The position numbers were made by a program, and so were the translations under genes. From positions 124,001-188,000 of the forward strand of contig NZ_SJPX01000004.1 of NCBI RefSeq assembly GCF_007860175.1: DNA of 64,000 nucleotides, in the 5' to 3' direction. Source of the stretch: Rubripirellula reticaptiva (lineage in GTDB: Bacteria; Planctomycetota; Planctomycetia; Pirellulales; Pirellulaceae). The notes under the pieces are model-generated. The model was not told the origin of the DNA, searched no databases, and saw nothing but the letters and a program-made list of their open reading frames with translations. Every line of letters begins with the position of its first letter. Positions within the stretch are counted from its first letter, which is position 1. Below, piece by piece: positions 45,831 through 53,738 of the stretch.

Positions 45831-47333
45831 TTACTTGGATGAACTCGAACCCGAACTCGTGTCAGACTTCGAACGAGTTTTGCTGCCACCGAAGATGTAG
45901 TCCATCATGCCACTGCTTTGTTGGGATTGGATTTCATTTTGCTTTCCTCGCATGACTTTTCGACTGCGATTCCAGTCCTTGTTCTTGACCAGTTCTGCAC
46001 TGTCGCGATTGTAATTCATGTTCATTTCAAGCTCGGGTAATACGCCTAACGCATCGTTTTCTTGGCACTCTCTCATCACTTCTTCTAGCGTCGCGGCATT
46101 GCTGGTCAGCAGTTGTTGCGCCTCCTCGATCTGTCCTGCATCCCGTAGCGCCGTGGCACGAACGTTTTTTTCATTGGCGATTTGTACGCTGCAATAAGCG
46201 TACGTTTCATGGTCGCGATGGGCTTTGACTTCCGCGATATCGCGAGTGTATTTGACGCCCACGTCGGTCTTGTAGCTTGCGGACGATCCGTTGATCATAT
46301 CCTGGTAGTCGACGTTGACTGATAATAGATTTGCTTGCTTGGCATTCTCAGCCGAATCCACTTCGACTTCCAGCACAAAGTAACGTTCTTGGTTGGAATA
46401 CAGTTGGGCAAGCGGAAGGTAAACGTCATGACCGACGATGTCAGCTTTGGTGCCCAATACACGAACTGGGCGCACGCCGTCGTTCGTCGTAACCTTAATT
46501 TTGAAGTCACTTGCAACGACGCTCATCAAGTCGTTGAATTCATTGTTGAATACAGCGACTAGGTCTTGTGCTTCTTCGACGAAAATGTGGTTTCCGCTGC
46601 CCGTTGCCGCCAAGCCACTCATCAAGTCTTCGTTGTAGCCGAGTCCCAGTCCGAGCGTCGTAACACTGATGCCTTCTTTGACTAACGATGCGCCGAGACG
46701 CTCCAATTCACGTGGGCTGCTTGGTCCGATGTTGGCTTGCCCATCGGAAAGCAGGATCACTCGATTGACGCTGCCGTTGGAAAGGAATTTTCGAACTTCG
46801 GCGGCCCCTTTCGCGACGCCTGCAAACAGCGCGGTGCTGCCGTCGGCCTTGATGGAACGAATCTTCGATTTGATCAGTTCCCGATCGGACGCCTTGGTGG
46901 CGGGAACTAGTACGGTAACGACCGAGTCGTAAAGCACGACGGACACAATGTCTTGGTTTCGCAATCGATCGATCGCGGCGATAGCGGCATTTCTGGCTTG
47001 CACAATCTTGCTGCCCTGCATTGATCCACTGGTGTCGATCACGATGGCGACATTGACCGGAGGTGCGGCGGGCGCTTCGGCTGGTTCGCTGCCTGTCAGA
47101 GTGATGCGGACATAGTTAATTTCGTTTTTGCCTGACAACATGGTCGGGTTTGACAACCGAACTTGAACGTCGACAGAGTTGGCTTCCTTGACCTGTTCAC
47201 TGCTGCTGTCTTGGTTGCCTTTTCCTTCACGAGCGTTTAGGGCAGGGAAGATCTGGGCATTGGCAGTTTGAGAGACGATCACGCACGTCAATGCGATCAG
47301 GCTTAGGTGGCTGGTTAAACGAAAAGTTTTCAT
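45831..47333 (-). CDS. Secreted von Willebrand factor type A domain protein
   Basis: A 500-aa protein with a signal peptide (about residues 1-26, ending TANAQ). The vWA domain (about 90-265) has a complete MIDAS: AIVIDTSGSMQGSK, Ser/Thr in GSTALFAG and LLSDGQANIG. The order of conserved segments up to the YfbK-like C-terminal region (ATGSGNHIFVEEAQDLVAVF, VEVDSAENAKQANLL) matches secreted vWA/Ca-activated channel-type proteins. The last 35 residues are Ser-rich and low complexity. First gene of the operon with the kinase and regulator. Partner unknown. Confidence 0.85.
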   Translation of the reverse strand: MKTFRLTSHLSLIALTCVIVSQTANAQIFPALNAREGKGNQDSSSEQVKEANSVDVQVRLSNPTMLSGKNEINYVRITLTGSEPAEAPAAPPVNVAIVIDTSGSMQGSKIVQARNAAIAAIDRLRNQDIVSVVLYDSVVTVLVPATKASDRELIKSKIRSIKADGSTALFAGVAKGAAEVRKFLSNGSVNRVILLSDGQANIGPSSPRELERLGASLVKEGISVTTLGLGLGYNEDLMSGLAATGSGNHIFVEEAQDLVAVFNNEFNDLMSVVASDFKIKVTTNDGVRPVRVLGTKADIVGHDVYLPLAQLYSNQERYFVLEVEVDSAENAKQANLLSVNVDYQDMINGSSASYKTDVGVKYTRDIAEVKAHRDHETYAYCSVQIANEKNVRATALRDAGQIEEAQQLLTSNAATLEEVMRECQENDALGVLPELEMNMNYNRDSAELVKNKDWNRSRKVMRGKQNEIQSQQSSGMMDYIFGGSKTRSKSDTSSGSSSSK

Positions 47334-48134
47334 CGCTGGGTTCCTTTAAAACGGACGAGAGAGGTTTGACTCGTCCATTGGACGATGATAAGTGGTTTCA
47401 AAGGTGCGAATGATTTCAAAACAATGTAAAAGAAATGTCCTGAATCGTTAGGTTTGCGAATTGCGTGCGATTGAGGTGCACCGATATGGCCGGACCAAAA
47501 CCCACTCGCAACTGCCGATCCATTACGGTTCAGTCTTGCTTTGATGTGGATGCAGACTGAATTGAGAGCTTTGGCGATGATGCAAATCGCTTGCGACTGT
47601 GACGCCGCGCTTCGCGTTGCCAAGGAAGTGGCAGGCAGACGCGGGAAGTGCCCCTAGTGTGGCGGAGCCATCCTGATCCCTGAAGTCGCGTAGAAGTCGA
47701 AGAGGTGGTCGAAGTTGCTGAAGTCGACGAGTCCATCCGTGTCTTTGTTTGGGCACTGCCGAAGCCGTTAAGCCCCCAAGTCCTCTGTTTGATTTCCACC
47801 GCCTGCTTTGTTCGTAAACAATTGTCGGGAAAAGTGCTGGCAACTCCGGCGATGCCGTTGGTTGTGTCACGCAGTGCGACGCATTCGGTGATGCCGTTCC
47901 CGAATGATTCTGGCTATCCGAGTTGCTGTCGTGGTGGACGTCTTCTCGTTGATTTGAACAAGCAATCATCATCAGCCAAGCAAAGTAGCTTTCACGATGT
48001 GTCTGCGGTTGTGATGCCTTATTGCCAGCCTCATTCGCCAATTTGTTTTTGTGTGCACGATTCGTGCTCTGTGCCCCTCGTTTCATGCGTTGAGTTTGCT
48101 GGCGAGACGCAATAACGATGGCATCGGTTTTTGG
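47334..48134. other. Long intergenic region with a possible dockerin/EF-hand gene remnant
   Basis: No intact gene is supported in 801 bases; open frames on both strands overlap and have poor composition. On the minus strand, 47654-47767, one frame between two stops reads CPNKDTDGLVDFSNFDHLF and then DFYATSG, close to the Ca-binding loop (DxDGxVDFxD) of the dockerin/EF-hand tails that end planctomycete surface proteins. No start codon is present, so it would be a decayed 3' end. A GGACGA/TCGTCC hairpin (47353-47376) lies just upstream of the vWA gene. Confidence 0.3.
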
Positions 48135-48809
48135 CTATCGCAACAGATGCCCATCTTCAACAACCGTTGCGACGAGCGAATGTTCGACGAACGTTCCCGA
48201 CAACGTGACAGGATCACCGCTACGAAGATGTTGGACTGATCCAGAGCTGTCGCGGTTGAATCGGAATAGTGCCGGCGTCTTGAACATTGACTGAGCTGTC
48301 TTGGCTTGGTTCTCCACGAGAGACACGGTCACTGCAAACTCGTCAGTCGGTTCTTTTGAGTTGACCACTTCATCGACATAACCTTTCCAGATCACCTGTC
48401 GCCCTATTAGCTTACTGACTAGGCGAGACCGGTCGTCTGCCTGCAACGTAGCATCCGTCACTTGGTGTTGAAATTCGGAAAAATTCAAGACTAGGTTGGG
48501 CTGGTGGGCCGTCGTTTGATCTTGAATTGTCGGGGGCTCGAGAGAAGGTCCGTCCGAAGCTACTGTGTTTCCTGCTGCGCGTGAAAGCACGACGTTCACG
48601 GTCTTCGGCTCGCGATCAGATACAAGCATCGTAAACGCGGAGCCCGCCAGCCCAAGAATACCGGTTACCAGCGCGGCCAAAACGTTTCCGTCACTTAGCC
48701 ATGATTTAACGCGAGTGAGCGTTCCTTGGCTTGGATGGACGGTTTCAGTTTTCGCTGCGGTAGAGTGATCCGCATCATTCTTGGGGTGTGTCTTGTCGGG
48801 GCGGTGCAT
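48135..48809 (-). CDS. Membrane-anchored hypothetical protein with OB-fold-like C-terminus
   Basis: A 224-aa product. An N-terminal hydrophilic tail (about 1-40) precedes one membrane helix (about 42-64, VLAALVTGILGLAGSAFTML). The outer part has a linker and then, about residues 125-224, VSKLIGRQVIWKGYVDEVVN, FAVTVSLVE and LRSGDPVTLSGTFVEHSL, which resembles a small OB-fold (tRNA_anti-like or OB_aCoV type) from memory. Function unknown. No obvious operon partner. Confidence 0.6.
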   Translation of the reverse strand: MHRPDKTHPKNDADHSTAAKTETVHPSQGTLTRVKSWLSDGNVLAALVTGILGLAGSAFTMLVSDREPKTVNVVLSRAAGNTVASDGPSLEPPTIQDQTTAHQPNLVLNFSEFQHQVTDATLQADDRSRLVSKLIGRQVIWKGYVDEVVNSKEPTDEFAVTVSLVENQAKTAQSMFKTPALFRFNRDSSGSVQHLRSGDPVTLSGTFVEHSLVATVVEDGHLLR

Positions 48810-49188
48810 CGCGTCACATCTCCTGGGATCGAATTGCCGTTCCAGAACTTTCCAGTTTTGGATCTGGCGCTAAGTCGCTTGTTGTTCATAGTGAATCTCA
48901 ATCGAATCACGCAATATCGACCGAATGGCGGTGCGCGGGTGATCGCTCCATAGCAAACGTTTGCAATCACAGTGCCTTCTGCATCGACGGTTTTGGTACC
49001 CGAAATGGTTTGTGTTTTCTTACGGATTCGGTGATCCGATAGAGCACTTGTTTGGATCTGTGATTATTGCAGGCACCGTCAAAGGCAAGCGTGATGGCCG
49101 TTTAGTAAAAAGCCTCGCATAAAATTTTCATGCGAGGCTTTTCGATTGTGAAACAGTTGGCAAGCGAATTTGCCGTTGCGGTCAATCT
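48810..49188. other. Intergenic region, no gene seen
   Basis: 379 bases between the OB-fold-like gene and the DUF1559 gene. Apart from the terminator at 49108-49142 I see no feature; open frames are short and unsupported. Confidence 0.45.
49108..49142 (-). terminator. Rho-independent terminator of DUF1559 gene no. 3
   Basis: AAAAGCCTCGCAT (49108-49120) pairs perfectly with ATGCGAGGCTTTT (49130-49142); 13-bp stem, 9-base loop. Read on the minus strand the stem is followed by a T-run (GCTTTTTAC), so it terminates the DUF1559 gene ending at 49189. Confidence 0.88.
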
Positions 49189-50433
49189 CTAGAAGGATTC
49201 GTCGATCGTTTCGCTTGAATCTTTCGATCCCAGTGCTCCCCACAATCCGTACGGGCTTGCGCTGCCTGGCGGATTGGAGCTTTCGGTGGTGTTGTTTTGG
49301 TACCACACCGTTTCTGCACGTGAATTGCCCGCGTCAATTGAGTCCGTGATGAAAGTCACCGCACCGTCACACATCAAGATGTGCGCACCACCTTGGTGAC
49401 GACTACTTGCGGGAATGATTCCCTGAGTTCCGTGGTTTCCCCCCAAGCACACCTCGCTGTTTGGCGTCAGGATTGTGTTGAACTGAGTGTAGAGCGGACG
49501 GTAGTCCGCCCAGCGACCGCCACGAGTCACGGCGTTTGCGGTAACGGTTGTACCGGTAGCCCAAAACCGAGGACGAAGCGGATCGATCAGACCAGCGTCT
49601 TCGCAGGTCTTGGGGTTCAACATTGTGCCCTGGCCCCAACCCGCCGCGTTATTCAAGCCGCCTTGGTTCTGGGCAGCCGCAGTTCGGATGTCTCGGTCGC
49701 CCAAGTCGGTGCAGATCTCGCCCGCCGCGATCGTGTTGGACAGCCCATCAAGAATGTCGCGAAACTTCGACGACTTTCTTGGCACGAATGCGCCACGCAG
49801 TGAAGCTCGGCATTGCCTCACCAACCAGGCCTCGTCTTGGTAGCGCCAGCGACCTTGGCCGCCGTTGAAACGTGAAACGCCAAGTTGGCTGCGGCTGGTG
49901 GCATCGCCGGTGCAGGCAGCGTAGTTGGTTCGGCCGACGGTCGGCAGTCCGCTACCTGGATCGCTTGGGCAACGGTACATCGGGATGTCGCTGGCCCAGG
50001 GTTTGTAGCGGATTGCGTAGGGAGCTGGTCCGCTCGCTGGCCACGATTCGCCTTCTTCGTCGACAGATGGATTCGAGATGTTTTCCCAAACGGCTTGCTG
50101 TTCCATGAATGGCAAAATGCCAACCAAGTAGCTGAGCATGTGACGCGAGTATCCCTGCGGAGGGCCTGCTGTCGGTCCGGGATTGTCTGCATCTGCCCAC
50201 GCATCTGCTGTCTCGTTCGTCCCACCGGTGCCCTGCATCGGCATCTGCTTGTAGGCCGAGTGGTAATTGTGAATTGCCAATCCCACTTGCTTGAAGTTGT
50301 TGCTGCAGCTCATTCGGCGAGCCGCTTCGCGTGCCGCTTGGACCGCGGGTAAAAGTAGTCCCACTAAAACGCCAATGATTGCAATGACCACCAATAGTTC
50401 CACCAGCGTGAAACCTGAACGTCGTCTAGCCAT
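49189..50433 (-). CDS. DUF1559 family prepilin-like protein (no. 3)
   Basis: A 414-aa product from the ATG at 50433 ([20 protein letters not shown]), with AGGAGA upstream. It has the prepilin segment and the DUF1559 diagnostic [13 protein letters not shown] shared with the gene at 10388-11647; further shared blocks are [24 protein letters not shown] and [17 protein letters not shown], plus the C-terminal [18 protein letters not shown]. The two proteins are clear paralogues. It ends at a strong terminator and follows a small lipoprotein gene by 79 bases, probably in one transcript. Confidence 0.93.
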   Translation of the reverse strand: MARRRSGFTLVELLVVIAIIGVLVGLLLPAVQAAREAARRMSCSNNFKQVGLAIHNYHSAYKQMPMQGTGGTNETADAWADADNPGPTAGPPQGYSRHMLSYLVGILPFMEQQAVWENISNPSVDEEGESWPASGPAPYAIRYKPWASDIPMYRCPSDPGSGLPTVGRTNYAACTGDATSRSQLGVSRFNGGQGRWRYQDEAWLVRQCRASLRGAFVPRKSSKFRDILDGLSNTIAAGEICTDLGDRDIRTAAAQNQGGLNNAAGWGQGTMLNPKTCEDAGLIDPLRPRFWATGTTVTANAVTRGGRWADYRPLYTQFNTILTPNSEVCLGGNHGTQGIIPASSRHQGGAHILMCDGAVTFITDSIDAGNSRAETVWYQNNTTESSNPPGSASPYGLWGALGSKDSSETIDESF

Positions 50434-50512
50434 GATCTGTCTCCTAAGAAAAGTACGAACAGAGTCGGACGAAGTAATCTTCGTCCGGAAATTTTCACTC
50501 CGTAGCCGATGG

Positions 50513-50674
50513 CTACTGTTCTTCGTTCCCGCCATCGGTCTCTTCCAGCGAAGCTTCGTACGCAGCGATGTCGTCTTCGCTGGTCGTAACCGGTACCGGC
50601 TCGTTCGAGGTTTCGCATCCGGTCGAGCAGGCGAAGCCAACCAAAAATAGAGTCAGCATGCAAAAGGATCTCAT
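50513..50674 (-). CDS. Small lipoprotein paired with DUF1559 gene no. 3
   Basis: A 53-aa product from the ATG at 50674 (MRSFCMLTLFLVGFACSTGC), with GAGGA upstream. A signal peptide ends in lipobox STGC (Cys20). The mature part is about 34 residues and acidic (DDIAAYEASLEETDGG). It parallels the 61-aa lipoprotein at 11768-11953, which also adjoins a DUF1559 gene. Likely lipidated and on the envelope; function unknown. Here it is upstream and co-directional, whereas at the first locus it is convergent. Confidence 0.7.
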   Translation of the reverse strand: MRSFCMLTLFLVGFACSTGCETSNEPVPVTTSEDDIAAYEASLEETDGGNEEQ

Positions 50675-51151
50675 GAAAATTCCTCGAGAAAAGTGCAGTG
50701 AAAATCGCTGAAAAGGTCGACACGCCGGTCGACATAGCCCTCTCACTATGGGGGTTCAGTTTTTCAGAAACAACCGAAATGCAAGAGATGCGGCTGAGAA
50801 AAACGGATTTTTCGAGAAAATTGAGATTTTCGCCGATACCTTTGAGAGCGGTTTTGGTTGGTTGCCGGACGAGATTGCCGAGACTACCCACGTTGTCGGT
50901 TGTGCCACGAATTCGTGGTTCGCAGATACGAGGTGTGTTGTTGGCGGCTGGTCATCGATGGCTGGCCGCTGGCAAGGGGCGACGTTGCATGCGATACACG
51001 GCAATGGACCGGAGATGATTTTGCCAGCGGAAGTCGCGGAAGTGCAGTGTCGAGTCGTTTGTGAAATAGACCCAGGCCACCAGCCACTTTTCTAGCCACA
51101 TTTCTTCTCGGCGATGGGACAAGACGAGCTGCAACGAAGAGCGTGTGCCGC
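50675..51151. other. Intergenic region, no supported gene
   Basis: 477 bases between the lipoprotein gene and the XylR-type regulator gene. A plus-strand frame (50748-51095, 115 codons) is open but has no ribosome-binding site and no recognised family, and overlaps other frames. It should contain the lipoprotein/DUF1559 promoter. Confidence 0.4.
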
Positions 51152-52318
51152 TCAGTTCTCGTAGTGCTTGCGGGCGTTTCGGCGGTAGGTCGCCGGCGGC
51201 ACGTCCATTTCGCGTCGAAACGCAACGCTCATGTATTCGTGGTTTTGGAATCCGCATCGCTCGGCGATCTGCAGCAAGGTTAGTTCCGTTTCGATCAACA
51301 ACTGTCGCACACGGTCGATTCGTCGGCGAACGATTTCTTGGTGGGGTGTGCGGCCAACGATTGCCTGAAAACGATTTTCGAAAACGCGGCGAGAGAGCGG
51401 GATCGACTTCAATACATCTTGAACATTGATTCCTTCGCAGCAATGGTCGCGGATGAATCGAACCGCGCTCGCGATATGAGGATCTTCAATCGCTAAAACA
51501 TCTGTCGATTGACGCGTGGCGACGCCAAGCGGTTCCAGGAGTTTCGCTAACGGTTTTACCGTTCCGCCTTTCATCAGAATGTCCAACATCGCAGCGGCTT
51601 CACGGCCTGTTTGGTAAGCCGCCGGAATCACGCTTGAGAGTGGCGGTGTGCACAGATCACAAAGAAGTTCATCATTGTCGACACCAAGCAGCGCGAGTTC
51701 CATTGGAACCTTGATGCCGAATTCACGGCAAACGTCCAAGACTTGCTGCGCCTTGATGTCATAGCAAGCGAGGATCCCGGTGGGGCGTGGCAGCGAAAGC
51801 AGCCAATTCGCCATTCGATTACGCTCGCGTTTGAGTGAGAGTAATCTTGTTGGGCTGGTCTTCGGCGTAAAAATGCTGCACGAATAGCCTGCCGTTTTGA
51901 CGCAGTTTTCGAATGCCTGTTGTCGTTGGGTTGACCACTGAAATTCCAACTCACCGCAGAAGGCAAACTGTTCGAACCCTCGTTCGCGAAAATGCTCGAA
52001 TGCCATTTTCGCCACCGCGGTGTCGTCGGTTTCGACCCAGGGAATGTTGGGAACCTTGCGGGCCGCACTGACGTCAACCAATGGAATCTTTAGTTTGCTA
52101 ACCACACTCGCAATCTCGTCATTCTCGATGCGTGCGATCAGGCCGTCTCCGTCCCAGTTTTTTAACCACGAAGGCGGCGGGGCGCCGCGTTCTTGTTCGA
52201 TCAAGTGGATCGACCAGAGTTCGTGCTCGTGGATGTACGATGCGATACCGCTGAGCAAGCCTCGCGCGTAGGCGTTCGATGTTTCAATGAGTAACGCGAC
52301 GGATTTCTGCTTTGTCAT
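51152..52318 (-). CDS. XylR-type AraC/LacI hybrid transcriptional regulator
   Basis: A 388-aa regulator from the ATG at 52318 (MTKQKSVALLIETSNAYARG). The N-terminal two thirds are a LacI-like periplasmic-binding-fold sugar sensor (VALLIETSNAYARGLLSGI, GILACYDIKAQQVLD, ALLGVDNDELLCDL). The C-terminal 100 residues are an AraC helix-turn-helix pair: IPLSRRVFENRFQAIVGRTP and LTLLQIAERCGFQNHEYMSV. The family binds a monosaccharide and activates its catabolic genes. It is divergent from the oxidoreductase/ThuA-PVC genes and probably controls them. Confidence 0.9.
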   Translation of the reverse strand: MTKQKSVALLIETSNAYARGLLSGIASYIHEHELWSIHLIEQERGAPPPSWLKNWDGDGLIARIENDEIASVVSKLKIPLVDVSAARKVPNIPWVETDDTAVAKMAFEHFRERGFEQFAFCGELEFQWSTQRQQAFENCVKTAGYSCSIFTPKTSPTRLLSLKRERNRMANWLLSLPRPTGILACYDIKAQQVLDVCREFGIKVPMELALLGVDNDELLCDLCTPPLSSVIPAAYQTGREAAAMLDILMKGGTVKPLAKLLEPLGVATRQSTDVLAIEDPHIASAVRFIRDHCCEGINVQDVLKSIPLSRRVFENRFQAIVGRTPHQEIVRRRIDRVRQLLIETELTLLQIAERCGFQNHEYMSVAFRREMDVPPATYRRNARKHYEN

Positions 52319-52443
52319 GATTTCGGAGTTTACCTGAGTTAAGCTCATCGACTGTGTAAAATTTCACATAAAGCATTCGCGTTTTCGCATTTTTTTCCTG
52401 GTCGGCAAATCTATACTCCGGTAACAATACAAGTCACAATTGC

Positions 52444-52462
52444 TTCGTGCGAAATGCACGAA
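52444..52462. promoter_or_regulatory. Candidate operator (inverted repeat)
   Basis: TTCGTGC (52444-52450) and GCACGAA (52456-52462) form a perfect 7-bp inverted repeat with a 5-base spacer, 42 bases upstream of the oxidoreductase start, in the 186-base gap shared with the regulator gene. An operator for the XylR-type regulator is an inference from position and symmetry. Confidence 0.45.
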
Positions 52463-52504
52463 ATTACAGACCCGCAGTCTTTTCAGAAGTGGAACGCAAG
52501 AAGA

Positions 52505-53641
52505 ATGAACGATCGAAAAGTCAGAATGGCGATGGTGGGTTTGGGGTTTGGATCTGAATTTATTCCTATCTATCACGCTCACCCAGACGCAGAGGTGATT
52601 GCGGTGTGCCGTCGCAACGAAGCCGAAATGAATAAGACGGCGGATCAGTTCGGTATCGAACGTCGGTACACGGACTTTGAAGCGTTGTTGGCTGATCCTG
52701 ATATCGACGCCGTGCATATCAACAGTCCGATCGGTGACCACGCTTGGATGTCACTGCGTGCGCTCGATGCGGGTAAGCACGTGATGTGTACAGTGCCGAT
52801 GGCAACGACGGTTGAAGAATGCCGCCAGATTGTCGAGAAGGTTGAAGACACAGGGCTGAAGTACATGATGGCCGAAACGGTCGTCTACAGTCGCGAATTT
52901 CTGTTCATCAAGGACATGTACGATCGAGGCGAGCTTGGCAAGATCCAGCACTTGGCGGCCTCACATCCGCAAGATATGGATGGATGGCCCGACTACTGGC
53001 AAAAGATGGTGCCGATGCACTACGCGACCCATGTCGTCAGTCCCTGCCTTGGTTTGGTCGATGGTCTCGCCGAATATGTCAGTTGTTTTGGTTCGGGGGC
53101 TGTTCGAGATGACATTGCAGAAAAATCAGGTTGTCAGTTCGCAGTCGAAACCTGTCATATCAAGATTCAAGACACGGATTTGACGGCGCATGTTTGGCGA
53201 GCGCTGTATGACGTCGCGCGTCAGTATCGTGAAAGTTTTGACGTATACGGAACGAAAAAGAGTTTCGAGTGGACGCTGATCGAAAACCAGCCTCACGTCT
53301 TGCACACTGCCAAAGAGCCCGAATCTGAGATTGCTCAGCCGATCGAAGTGCCTGACTTTGCTGACCGATTGCCTGAGTCGATTCGCCGCTTCACGCAGGC
53401 GCAAGAGATCCACGATGCCGATCATCTTTCGTTCGTGCAAGGCGGCGGACACGGAGGGTCGCATCCTCACTTGGTCAACGAGTTTGTTCGTGCGGTGCTG
53501 GATGATCGAGCACCCCGACCCGATGCGGTTACGTCTGCCAATTGGACCTGCGTCGGTATCTGTGCGCACGAGTCCGCGATAAACGGTGGTCAAATCGTGC
53601 GACTGCCTGAGTTTACGTTGAAGCCGAGTGTGCGGGTTTAA
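52505..53641 (+). CDS. Gfo/Idh/MocA family oxidoreductase
   Basis: A 378-aa enzyme from the ATG at 52505 (MNDRKVRMAMVGLGFGSEFI); an in-frame ATG at 52454 would add 17 residues. The NAD(P)-binding Rossmann motif VGLGFGSEF is near residue 11; further family segments are VHINSPIGDHAWMSLRALDAG and the EKP-equivalent region HVMCTVPMATT (about 98-108; the usual EKP lysine is not obvious, giving TVPM). The C-terminal domain carries GGHGGSHPHLV. Members oxidise sugars or sugar derivatives. First gene of the regulated pair. Confidence 0.85.
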   Translation: MNDRKVRMAMVGLGFGSEFIPIYHAHPDAEVIAVCRRNEAEMNKTADQFGIERRYTDFEALLADPDIDAVHINSPIGDHAWMSLRALDAGKHVMCTVPMATTVEECRQIVEKVEDTGLKYMMAETVVYSREFLFIKDMYDRGELGKIQHLAASHPQDMDGWPDYWQKMVPMHYATHVVSPCLGLVDGLAEYVSCFGSGAVRDDIAEKSGCQFAVETCHIKIQDTDLTAHVWRALYDVARQYRESFDVYGTKKSFEWTLIENQPHVLHTAKEPESEIAQPIEVPDFADRLPESIRRFTQAQEIHDADHLSFVQGGGHGGSHPHLVNEFVRAVLDDRAPRPDAVTSANWTCVGICAHESAINGGQIVRLPEFTLKPSVRV

Positions 53642-53738
53642 TTAACGGGCTCGTCCTCTGTATTTGATTGGCCTCGTTGTTCAGCCAGTTTTCTGGTTGA
53701 CGCGAAGTTAGTGCGCCCGTTCATTTGTTTGATTCTCT

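Noticed and set aside
47523-48086. 187-codon minus-strand frame in the long gap upstream of the vWA gene
   Set aside because: No ribosome-binding site, overlapped by a plus-strand frame of similar length, and its composition is not protein-like. Only the short EF-hand-like stretch in another frame is coding-like.
50748-51095. 115-codon plus-strand frame between the lipoprotein and XylR-type genes
   Set aside because: No ribosome-binding sequence and no recognised motif; it also lies where the lipoprotein promoter must be.
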